From assembly GCA_947651395.1 (NCBI GenBank), contig CANSYW010000008.1:38162-102161 (forward strand): a DNA stretch of 64,000 nt. The letters run 5' to 3'. The stretch's first letter is position 1, and each line of letters opens with the position of its first letter. Below, piece after piece: positions 49,547 to 56,774 of this stretch. Origin of the DNA: an uncultured Pseudoflavonifractor sp. (lineage in GTDB: Bacteria; Bacillota; Clostridia; Oscillospirales; Oscillospiraceae). The position numbers were made by a program, and so were the translations under genes. The notes below the pieces were generated by a model. That model searched no databases, was not told the origin of the DNA, and worked only from the letters and a program-made list of their open reading frames with translations.

Positions 49547-50445
49547 TCCAGGTGCAGAATGTGGTCAAGCGCTTTGACGGCTTTCCCGCGCTGGACGGAC
49601 TGAGCATGACGGTGCCCACCGGGGCCATCTACGGTCTGGTGGGGCCCAACGGGGCGGGAAAATCCACCGTATTGCGGCATATCACCGGGGTCTACCAGCA
49701 GGACAGCGGTCTGATCCTGGTGGACGGGGAGCAGGCCTATGAAAACCCGGCAGTGAAGGTCAAGGTGACCAATATTCCTGACGACCTCTACTACTTTGTC
49801 TCCGCCTCCACCCGGGATATGGCCAGATTTTATCAGGGGTTCTATCCCAGGTTTGACCGGGCGCGCTATGAGAAGCTCAAGGAGATCTTCCACACGGTGG
49901 AGGAGCGGCGGCCCATCCGCAGACTGAGTAAGGGCATGCAGAAGCAGGCCGCCTTCTGGCTGGCCCTGTGCTGCCGGCCGGAGATCCTGGTGCTGGATGA
50001 GCCGGTGGACGGGCTGGATCCGGTGATGCGCCGCCAGGTGTGGAGCCTTCTGATGTCCGACGTGGTCCAGGAGGGCACCACGGTGCTGGTATCCTCCCAC
50101 AACCTGCGGGAGCTGGAGGATGTGTGCGACCATGTGGGCATCCTCTCCAAAGGTAAGGTGCTGGTGGAGCGGACCCTCTCTGATCTCCAGGAGAATCTGG
50201 TGAAGATGCAGGTGGTCTTCCAGACCCCCGAGCTGCCCGAGCTGCCTAAGGATATGGAGGTGCTCAACGTCTCCCGGGTGGGACGGATCCACACCCTCAT
50301 CGTCCGGGGCCGGGCGGATGAGGTCACCAACCGCCTGGCGGTCTATCAGCCCATCCTGATGGACGCGCTGCCCCTGACGCTGGAGGAGATCTTTATTTAT
50401 GAGTTGGGAGGTGAGGACTATGGGGTCCGGGACGTCGTCCTTTAA
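49543..50445 (+). CDS. ABC transporter ATP-binding protein
   Basis: 300-residue ATPase. Walker A GPNGAGKST near residue 37; signature RRLSKGMQKQ (an LSGGQ variant typical of YtrB/BcrA-like exporters) near 127; Walker B ILVLDEPVDGLDP near 147; and the switch His in SSHNLREL. It pairs with the large permease encoded next and is controlled by the GntR repressor. The export substrate is unknown; YtrB homologues are linked to cell-wall homeostasis. Confidence 0.93.
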   Translation: MIQVQNVVKRFDGFPALDGLSMTVPTGAIYGLVGPNGAGKSTVLRHITGVYQQDSGLILVDGEQAYENPAVKVKVTNIPDDLYYFVSASTRDMARFYQGFYPRFDRARYEKLKEIFHTVEERRPIRRLSKGMQKQAAFWLALCCRPEILVLDEPVDGLDPVMRRQVWSLLMSDVVQEGTTVLVSSHNLRELEDVCDHVGILSKGKVLVERTLSDLQENLVKMQVVFQTPELPELPKDMEVLNVSRVGRIHTLIVRGRADEVTNRLAVYQPILMDALPLTLEEIFIYELGGEDYGVRDVVL

Positions 50446-52381
50446 ATTCCACGGGTGGTTCAACCCCACTCTGTTCAAGAAAAACCTCACCCGGTTCTGG
50501 CCCATATGGGCGGTCTACACCGCCGTTCTGGCCTTTCTGCTGCCGGTGGAGCTGCTGCTGACCCTGACCAGCCGCTCCAATCTGCTGGTCAACGTGGGGA
50601 ATCTGGAGGATGTGCGCAACATTGTCCGCGTTGCCACCGCCGCCATGCCGACGGTGGGCTTCCTCTTCGGGGCCATGGCGGCCATCGCCCTGTTTTCCTA
50701 CCTGATGAATGCCCGGTCGGTGCAGATGCTCCACGCCCTGCCCATCCGGCGGGAGGGACTGTTCCTCACCAATTGGCTGTCCGGCTTTGCCTTTTTCCTG
50801 GCGCCCAACCTGGCGCTGCTCCTGATCTCGGCCCTGATCGAGGCGGGGATGGGGGTGCTGGATCCGCGGGGACTGGTCCTGTGGCTGGTCACCGCCACGG
50901 TCTGCCCCATGTTCTTTTTCTGCTTTACCGTCTGTATCGCCATGTTTACCGGCCATGTTCTGGCCCTGCCGGTGTTTTACGGCATCCTCAATGTGCTGGT
51001 CATCGGGGTGTGCGCCCTGATGGACTTTGCCGGAGGCCTGATGCTCTACAACTACAACGGGAACCATCTGATGGATTCCGACCTGGCCCGCTGGTGCACC
51101 CCCGTCTATCAGCTCTACCATTTGCTTGTCTCCGGAAGGTATGACATCACCGCCCAGGCGGTGACGGCGGTGGCGGGCTACTGCGTGGTGTTGGGGGCGG
51201 CCTTTACCCTGATTGCCGTGCTGGTCTATCAGCGCCGCCAGCTGGAGCGGGCGGGGGATGTGATCACCGTGGGCTGGGTGCGGCCGGTGTTCCAGTATGG
51301 TCTGGGTGTGTGCGTGGGCCTGCTCTTCGGCCTGGTGCTCTACACGAATTTTTTCTATTCCTTCGGCTGCGGGGCGTATATTTTCCTCACCGCCCTGTGC
51401 GCCGTCATCGGCGCCTTCGCCGGACGGATGCTGCTGAAAAAGACCCTGCGGGTCTTTGCCGACGGCTGGAAGGGCTGCTTTGCCCTGGGGGTGGTGATGG
51501 CGCTGGCCCTGTTCGGGGTGCGGGCCGACTTCCTGGGCTTCCAGCGCTGGACTCCCGACCCGGCTCAGGTGGTGAGTGTCCAGATCCATGGACCCCACAC
51601 CTTGCCCGATGATGACGGCAAATATCTGGATCAGACCTTCACCGACGCGGCGGATATCCGTCGGATCGTGGCGCTCCATAAGGCCCTCAACGCCGATATG
51701 CAGACCCTTCGGGATCTCAAGGAGCACTCCGGTGATTATGAGCGCTGGGACGAGGAGGGCGAGTATCAGATCATGGGTACCCAGTACCTGCGCCTGAGCT
51801 ACACCATGGCCGACGGCAGTGTGGTGAACCGCTGGTATGATCCCATTCCCGTTTACCAGGAGACCCTGGAGGATCCCGACACCTATGCCGGAATGCTCAA
51901 TGCCCTGCTCAACGACCCCCGGGTGATGGGCCAGACCTATTGGCGATATCTTGGGGAGATCGACGGCAGTGACGTGAAGCCCACCGGCGGCTGGATCTTC
52001 CGGGCCGCCCCGGCGGAAAAATATGAGGAGGATGTGGAGCTCGGCGGATCCCCGGCGGGCGCCACCTATACCCAAAGCGACGACCTGACCCTCACCGACC
52101 AGGCTGCCCGGATGCTGTGGCAGGCCTTCTGGGAGGATCTCTCCGCCGGACGGGTGCACCGCTATCTGCTGGACGACAAGGCCCGGCAGGAGAACTGTTA
52201 TGTCAGCGACATCAACATTTCTCTGAGCTGGACCGTGGTGGATGGGAGTGGAGAGCGCTCCACCCGCAGTCAGGACTTCACCTTTACCCCCGAAAAGTCG
52301 GCCACCTCTGTGATGGCCGCCCTGGAGGAGCTGGGGCTGAAGGATCGCCTCACCCAGCGGGGGGCGAGAGCGGGCAGATAA
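50420..52381 (+). CDS. ABC transporter permease with large extracytoplasmic/C-terminal domain
   Basis: 653 residues. The first ~390 residues contain about eight to ten membrane helices (for example PIWAVYTAVLAFLLPVELLL, FLFGAMAAIALFSYLM, GYCVVLGAAFTLIAVLVY, GCFALGVVMALALFGVRADFLGF). The remaining ~260 residues are a soluble domain without a recognised family, rich in acidic residues and DGS turns. ATG 50420 is chosen (GGGAGGTGAGG upstream); an in-frame ATG at 50399 would overlap the ATPase further. Third gene of the gntR-ABC operon; a terminator hairpin follows. Confidence 0.88.
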   Translation: MGSGTSSFKFHGWFNPTLFKKNLTRFWPIWAVYTAVLAFLLPVELLLTLTSRSNLLVNVGNLEDVRNIVRVATAAMPTVGFLFGAMAAIALFSYLMNARSVQMLHALPIRREGLFLTNWLSGFAFFLAPNLALLLISALIEAGMGVLDPRGLVLWLVTATVCPMFFFCFTVCIAMFTGHVLALPVFYGILNVLVIGVCALMDFAGGLMLYNYNGNHLMDSDLARWCTPVYQLYHLLVSGRYDITAQAVTAVAGYCVVLGAAFTLIAVLVYQRRQLERAGDVITVGWVRPVFQYGLGVCVGLLFGLVLYTNFFYSFGCGAYIFLTALCAVIGAFAGRMLLKKTLRVFADGWKGCFALGVVMALALFGVRADFLGFQRWTPDPAQVVSVQIHGPHTLPDDDGKYLDQTFTDAADIRRIVALHKALNADMQTLRDLKEHSGDYERWDEEGEYQIMGTQYLRLSYTMADGSVVNRWYDPIPVYQETLEDPDTYAGMLNALLNDPRVMGQTYWRYLGEIDGSDVKPTGGWIFRAAPAEKYEEDVELGGSPAGATYTQSDDLTLTDQAARMLWQAFWEDLSAGRVHRYLLDDKARQENCYVSDINISLSWTVVDGSGERSTRSQDFTFTPEKSATSVMAALEELGLKDRLTQRGARAGR

Positions 52382-52410
52382 CGCGGCGTTGTCCGCCCAG
52401 GTCAGTCAAT

Positions 52411-52457
52411 GAAAACGCCCCGCCCGTTCATCAGAGAACGGGCGGGGCGTTTGTCAA
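52411..52457 (+). terminator. Terminator after the ABC permease
   Basis: ACGCCCCGCCCGTTC and GAACGGGCGGGGCGT form a 15-bp perfect stem with a short ATCAGA loop, followed by TTGTC. Confidence 0.85.
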
Positions 52458-52556
52458 ATCACAAACTTATTTGTCAAAATATAAACTTAAAAGTCTGTTT
52501 TTCACGCCGTTTCAGGGGAAAGAATATGAGGCGTTAAAGTTTTAACAAAGTTTCTC

Positions 52557-52585
52557 TTGCTTTTTCCGATCCGGACGAATATAAT
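52557..52585 (+). promoter_or_regulatory. Thiolase promoter
   Basis: TTGCTT (52557-52562) and a consensus TATAAT (52580-52585) are separated by 17 bp. The leader to the start codon is about 58 nt. Confidence 0.8.
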
Positions 52586-52649
52586 AGGAGACGTACGAGT
52601 GATCTCTCTGGAAAAAACCAAAAACATATTGATATTGGAGGTCAAGACC

Positions 52650-53909
52650 ATGAAGGAAGTGTACATCGTCAATTGCTGCCGCACCGCTGTGGGCTCCTTT
52701 GGGGGGAGCCTGAAGGACGTGCCCGCCGCCGACCTGGGCGCCGTGGTGGTCAAGGAGGTGCTCGCCCGCGGCGGGGTGAAGCCCGAGCAGGTGGACGAGC
52801 TGATGTTCGGCTGTATCCTCACCGCCGCTCAGGGCCAGAATGTGGCCCGCCAGGTGGGCGTGAAGGCCGGCCTGCCCTATTCCGTTCCCGCCTACACTGT
52901 GGGCATGGTCTGCGGCTCCGGTATGAAGAGCGTCATCGAGGGCGCCCGGGCCATCCTCTGCGGCGACGCCGACGTGATCGTGGCCGGCGGTACCGAGAAT
53001 ATGTCCTCCGCTCCCTTTGCCTCCATGGACGCCCGCTGGGGCGCCCGGATGGGGGATAAGAAGCTGGTGGACACCATGATCAAGGACGGCCTGTGGGACG
53101 TCTACAACAACTACCACATGGGCACCACCGCCGAGAATATCAACGACGTGTGGGGCATCACCCGGGAGGAGCAGGACGCCTTTGCCGCCGCCTCCCAGCA
53201 GAAGACCGAGGCCGCCCAGGCCGCCGGCAAGTTTGAGGCGGAGATCGTCCCCGTCATGGTGAAGAAAAAGAAAGAGATGGTGGAGTTCAAGGTGGACGAG
53301 TACCCCAAGGCCGGGGTCACCGCCGAGGGCATTGCCAAGCTCCGGGGCGCCTTCCCCGCCGGCCCCGAGGGGGTGGAGGATGAGATCGTCCACACCTTTG
53401 AGGTCACCCAGTGCCACGCCGACGACGCCAAAAAGCACATTCAGCGGGTCACCGCCGCCAACGCCTCCGGCATCAACGACGGCGCCGCCGCCATTCTGCT
53501 GGCCTCCGGCGAGGCGGTGGAGAAGTATGGCCTGAAGCCCATGGCCAAGCTGGTCTCCTGGGGCCAGGGCGGCGTGGATCCCAAGATCATGGGCGTGGGC
53601 CCCGTGCCCGCCTCCCGTCAGGCCATGGCCAAGGCCGGCCTGAAGATCGAAGACATCGACCTGGTGGAGGCCAACGAGGCCTTTGCCGCCCAGTCCATCG
53701 CCGTGGGCCGTGAGCTGGGCTTTGACATGGACAAGGTCAACGTCAACGGCGGCGCCATCTCCATCGGCCACCCCGTGGGCTGCTCCGGCGCCCGGATCAT
53801 CGTCACCCTGCTCCACGAGCTGCAGAAGCGGCCCGAGGCCAAAAAGGGCCTGGCCACCCTGTGCATCGGCGGCGGTATGGGCGTTGCGACCATCTTCGAA
53901 AAGTGCTGA
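52650..53909 (+). CDS. Thiolase (acetyl-CoA acetyltransferase) with an extra loop
   Basis: Condenses two acetyl-CoA to acetoacetyl-CoA, the first step toward butyrate. 419 residues from ATG 52650 (TTGGAGG upstream; the frame is open to 52557). The acylated Cys is in VCGSGMKSV (C88); [10 protein letters not shown], the [11 protein letters not shown]is motif and the second Cys in LCIGGGMG are intact. The usual length is about 392; the excess lies at residues ~240-264, between KLRGAFPAG and [12 protein letters not shown], and contains [18 protein letters not shown]. The start codons and codon use look native. No other butyrate gene is nearby. Confidence 0.93.
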   Translation: MKEVYIVNCCRTAVGSFGGSLKDVPAADLGAVVVKEVLARGGVKPEQVDELMFGCILTAAQGQNVARQVGVKAGLPYSVPAYTVGMVCGSGMKSVIEGARAILCGDADVIVAGGTENMSSAPFASMDARWGARMGDKKLVDTMIKDGLWDVYNNYHMGTTAENINDVWGITREEQDAFAAASQQKTEAAQAAGKFEAEIVPVMVKKKKEMVEFKVDEYPKAGVTAEGIAKLRGAFPAGPEGVEDEIVHTFEVTQCHADDAKKHIQRVTAANASGINDGAAAILLASGEAVEKYGLKPMAKLVSWGQGGVDPKIMGVGPVPASRQAMAKAGLKIEDIDLVEANEAFAAQSIAVGRELGFDMDKVNVNGGAISIGHPVGCSGARIIVTLLHELQKRPEAKKGLATLCIGGGMGVATIFEKC

Positions 53910-53911
53910 GA

Positions 53912-53958
53912 AAGAAGCGCGGAGAAGCAGGCTGCTGAGGGGCTAACGACGCAGCGGC
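53912..53958 (+). repeat. 47-bp direct repeat, first copy
   Basis: Identical to 54054-54100. It begins 3 bp after the thiolase stop codon. Confidence 0.95.
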
Positions 53959-54049
53959 GCGAAATTTCGAAGGGGCGAGGGCCCCGGAGGAATTTTGCGA
54001 AGTCGGAGGAGTTAGAACCCGAAGCGGTCAGCCGGTTTCGCAGCGTGAC
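53914..54049 (+). repeat. Dispersed ~130 bp repeat, copy C (behind thiolase)
   Basis: Starts GAAGCGCGGAGAAGCAGGCTGC, with an inner GGGGC/GCCCC palindrome, CCCGAAGCGGTCAGC, and the end TTTCGCAGCGTGAC. It shares the two ends and the general build with copy B but differs in the middle. Like copy B it follows a stop codon directly. Confidence 0.65.
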
Positions 54050-54053
54050 AAAG

Positions 54054-54100
54054 AAGAAGCGCGGAGAAGCAGGCTGCTGAGGGGCTAACGACGCAGCGGC
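54054..54100 (+). repeat. 47-bp direct repeat, second copy
   Basis: Exact copy of 53912-53958, 142 bp further on, so the left end of the dispersed repeat flanks copy C on both sides. Confidence 0.95.
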
Positions 54101-54114
54101 ATAAGAAAAAACCA

Positions 54115-54152
54115 TAAAAACGAGAGCTCCCCCGGGGGCTCTCGTTTTTTGC
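54115..54152 (+). terminator. Terminator of the thiolase gene
   Basis: ACGAGAGC pairs with GCTCTCGT, with CCCCC/GGGGG continuing the stem, followed by TTTTTT. Confidence 0.88.
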
Positions 54153-54191
54153 GGAAATTGTAAACATTTCAAAAAGCCTGCCCTATTTTCG

Positions 54192-54220
54192 TTGTCTCGA
54201 CAGGAGAAAAGTGGTACAAT
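54192..54220 (+). promoter_or_regulatory. Promoter of the PrsA-like lipoprotein gene
   Basis: TTGTCT (54192-54197) and TACAAT (54215-54220) are separated by 17 bp. Confidence 0.72.
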
Positions 54221-54254
54221 GACCCTCGCCGCAAAAGCGGACAAGGAGGATACC

Positions 54255-55487
54255 ATGAAAAAGACAAGAATATTCGCCGGAGCTCTGGCTCTGACGCTGC
54301 TGACAGGCTGCTCCGCCGGCCCTGATCTGGTGGCCTCGCCCGACGATCTGGCCTTTCAGGCCGCCGACCTGAAGCGGGACAGCCAGCTCTTCACCGTGGA
54401 CGGGGTGGGGGTCAACGCTGAGGAATATCTGTTTTGGCTGGTCAACGCCATTGCCATACAGAAATATTCCGGCGGCCTTTCCGACGACGCCGACTGGTCT
54501 CAGGCCCAGGAGGGGCAGCCCTCCGCCGGGACCCTGAAGGCCGACGCGCTGGAGACCGCCAAGGTCTACCAGACCATCCGCAACCGTGCCGCCCAGCTGG
54601 GCGTGGAGCTGTCGGCGGAGGAGCGGGAGGAGATGGAGACGGAGCTGGAGGAGGTCTTCGCCCGGTATGGGGGCGAGGAGGAGTTCCAGCGCGGCATTTT
54701 GGATGAGCAATGCATCTCCATGGAGGGCTACCGGGCCCTGAACGAGGTGGCCTATCTGAATCGGACGCTGAAGGAGAAGCTGGAGGCGGACGGGACGCTG
54801 ACGGTCACCGACGGGGATCTGGAGGCCTATGTGGCCCAGAAGGGGATCTACGGCGCCAAGCATATCCTGGTGTCCACCCGTCACACCAACGCCGACGGCT
54901 CCCATGAGGAGTTCACCGAGGCCGAGCGGGCCCAGGCCCTGGAGCTGGTGAAGGACCTGCGGGAGCAGCTCCGGGCTTCGGGGGACAGCGAGGAAATGTT
55001 TGACGAGCTGATGAGGGAGTACAGCGAGGACGGCCGGGACGGGGAGGGGAACCTCTACGCGCCGGAGGGCTATCTCTACGTCTACCCCCAGGAGAAGGTC
55101 ACATCCTACTATACCCAGATGGCCATGGTGCAGGAATTTGAGGCGGGGGCGCTGAGCCTGGAGGTGGGACAGATCAGCGAGCCCATTGAGACCGACTACG
55201 GCTACCACCTGATCCTCCGCAAGGAGCCGGACATGGAGCAGGCCCGGCAGGAATACGTCTCGTCCGACTACAAGTTCAACGAACTGCTCCGGAGCTGGGC
55301 GGAGGAGGCGGAGGTGGTGACCACCAAGGCCTATGACGAGTTGGACCCCCAGGCCTTTTACAACAAACTCCAGCAGCTGCTGGACGCCCGGGAGGCCGCC
55401 CGGGCCGCTCAGACCACCCCCGCGCCGACCCAGAGCGCCGCGCCGGAGGGGAGTTCCGCCCCGGAGGAGTCCGCCCCCGCAAACTGA
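54255..55487 (+). CDS. PrsA/SurA-like peptidyl-prolyl isomerase lipoprotein
   Basis: Surface lipoprotein foldase of 410 residues. The signal peptide ends in a lipobox (LTLLTGC, Cys near residue 18). An N-terminal helical SurA-like region (to about 190) precedes a parvulin domain (about 195-330: [10 protein letters not shown], ..[39 protein letters not shown]). A low-complexity Ala/Pro/Ser tail ends the protein. It helps secreted proteins fold outside the membrane. Start ATG 54255 follows AAGGAGG; the frame upstream overlaps the promoter. It is distinct from the SLH-fused isomerase at 11364-12776. Confidence 0.93.
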   Translation: MKKTRIFAGALALTLLTGCSAGPDLVASPDDLAFQAADLKRDSQLFTVDGVGVNAEEYLFWLVNAIAIQKYSGGLSDDADWSQAQEGQPSAGTLKADALETAKVYQTIRNRAAQLGVELSAEEREEMETELEEVFARYGGEEEFQRGILDEQCISMEGYRALNEVAYLNRTLKEKLEADGTLTVTDGDLEAYVAQKGIYGAKHILVSTRHTNADGSHEEFTEAERAQALELVKDLREQLRASGDSEEMFDELMREYSEDGRDGEGNLYAPEGYLYVYPQEKVTSYYTQMAMVQEFEAGALSLEVGQISEPIETDYGYHLILRKEPDMEQARQEYVSSDYKFNELLRSWAEEAEVVTTKAYDELDPQAFYNKLQQLLDAREAARAAQTTPAPTQSAAPEGSSAPEESAPAN

Positions 55488-55497
55488 GGGCCCCTTT

Positions 55498-55537
55498 GAA
55501 ATTCAGCAGAGCATTCGTGCCCTGCTGAATTTTTTCG
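55498..55537 (+). terminator. Terminator after the lipoprotein gene
   Basis: AAATTCAGCAG pairs with CTGCTGAATTT, followed by a T run. Confidence 0.88.
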
Positions 55538-55544
55538 CGAAAAA

Positions 55545-55642
55545 GAAACGATAATTGTATCAAAACAATATAATAGTTGATTTTATTTCCTGATAATTGT
55601 GGCAATCTATATCTATCACTTCGATGATATAGGAGGGCTACA
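55545..55642 (+). promoter_or_regulatory. AT-rich control region of the XRE/response regulator pair
   Basis: Contains TATAAT (55569-55574) without a clear -35, two copies of GATAATTGT (55550-55558 and 55592-55600), and ATTGT/ACAAT inverted repeats. These may be operators for the XRE regulator; the promoter assignment is weak. Confidence 0.45.
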
Positions 55643-55999
55643 ATGAAAAAAGAGCGGGATTCGGAACTGGTGGCGATCGGACAGCGGGTGCGCGCGGCCC
55701 GGCTGAGCCGGGGAATGACCAAAGAGGCGCTGGCAGAGGCCGCAGAGACCTCCACCCAATTTCTCTCTCAGATCGAAAAGGGGGAGCAGAGTATGACCAT
55801 GATGAAATTTAAGCGGCTGTGCAAGGCGCTTGGCGTGTCCAGCGACTACCTGCTTTTCGGCAGGGAGTACTCCAGCGGAGCCGCCGCCCTGGCGGCGGAG
55901 TATCTGGCGGGAATGAATCCCATTGAACGGGAACTGGCGTCCCGGATGGTGATCCATATGCGCGGGATGCTGGACGAGCTGGCGCCGGAAAATGAGTAA
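55643..55999 (+). CDS. XRE family HTH regulator
   Basis: 118 residues. An N-terminal Cro/C1-type HTH (IGQRVRAARLSRGMTKEALAEAAETSTQFLSQIEKGEQSMTMMKFKRLCKALGV) is followed by a short C-terminal helical segment, similar in size and build to SinR/SlrR-type regulators. AGGAGG lies 8 nt before ATG 55643. It overlaps the next gene, a Spo0A-like response regulator, by 8 nt, so the two probably form one regulatory unit. Confidence 0.9.
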   Translation: MKKERDSELVAIGQRVRAARLSRGMTKEALAEAAETSTQFLSQIEKGEQSMTMMKFKRLCKALGVSSDYLLFGREYSSGAAALAAEYLAGMNPIERELASRMVIHMRGMLDELAPENE

Positions 56000-56684
56000 G
56001 GGGCTCAGGGTCCTGCTGGTAGAGGATGACGGACTCCAGCGGGAGATGATGTCCATGCTGCTCGGAACTGTGGAGGGGCTGTGCCTTGCGGTTGCCCACG
56101 ACGGCCTGGAGGGACTGGAACTGGCCCTGACGGAGAGCTGCGACGTGATCATATTGGATCTGATCCTGCCGGGCATCAGCGGAATGGAACTGCTCAAGCG
56201 CTACCGGCGCCGGGGCGGGAAGGCCGGCGTTCTGGTGCTCTCCAAAGCGGGCGGCGAGCGCGTCCACGCCGCCGCCATTGCCGCCGGGGCGGACTTCTTT
56301 TTGTGCAAGCCCGCCGCCTGGACGGAGATACGGCGGGCCGTCCGGTTTCTGGCCGGAGGGCTGACCCGAACCTGTGAGGAACTGCTGGAGGAGATGGCCG
56401 CTCCCGACTGGGAGGGGCGCCGTCAGGCTGCCCGGTGCGCGGGAGTGCTGGGAGAACAGGAAAAGGGGCGGGTGCTTTTGAAGGAGGCCTACTGGGCGGC
56501 CGCCAGGGAGAGCGGAAGCTCCGTGGTCTGTGTGGAAAAGAACGTCCGGAAGCTGATCGGGCTTCTGGCCGGGGAAAACACCCCGCTCTTTCAGTCCCTC
56601 TTTGGGGAAAGACCGGAAAAGGCCCCCACCAACAAGACCTTCCTTCTGGCGTTGGCCCGGGCGGCCAAAGACCGGGAGGGATAA
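55992..56684 (+). CDS. Response regulator with divergent Spo0A-like C-terminal domain
   Basis: 230 residues. The receiver domain is complete: E11-D12-D13, phospho-acceptor D56 (IILDLILPG), S84 and K106 (LCKPA). The C-terminal region (about 145-225) lines up with the Spo0A DNA-binding domain: KGRVLLKEAYWAAA for KGYxYLREAI, VEKNVRKLIG for the recognition-helix segment RVERAIRHAIE, and LFGERPEKAPTNKTFL for the FGY..KAKPTNSEF segment. Identity is low, so it is more likely a paralogue than the main Spo0A. Coupled to an XRE regulator gene. Target sites and sensor kinase are unknown. Confidence 0.78.
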   Translation: MSKGLRVLLVEDDGLQREMMSMLLGTVEGLCLAVAHDGLEGLELALTESCDVIILDLILPGISGMELLKRYRRRGGKAGVLVLSKAGGERVHAAAIAAGADFFLCKPAAWTEIRRAVRFLAGGLTRTCEELLEEMAAPDWEGRRQAARCAGVLGEQEKGRVLLKEAYWAAARESGSSVVCVEKNVRKLIGLLAGENTPLFQSLFGERPEKAPTNKTFLLALARAAKDREG

Positions 56685-56705
56685 GGTGCGTTCGCCAGGA
56701 TTCCC

Positions 56706-56734
56706 TTGGAAACGGATGGGCTTCGCCCTATAAT
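56706..56734 (+). promoter_or_regulatory. Promoter of the P-type ATPase gene
   Basis: TTGGAA (56706-56711) and a consensus TATAAT (56729-56734) are separated by 17 bp. Confidence 0.75.
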
Positions 56735-56774
56735 GAGCTTCACCGGAAAGTGAAAAGGAAAGGACTGGTGAAGT

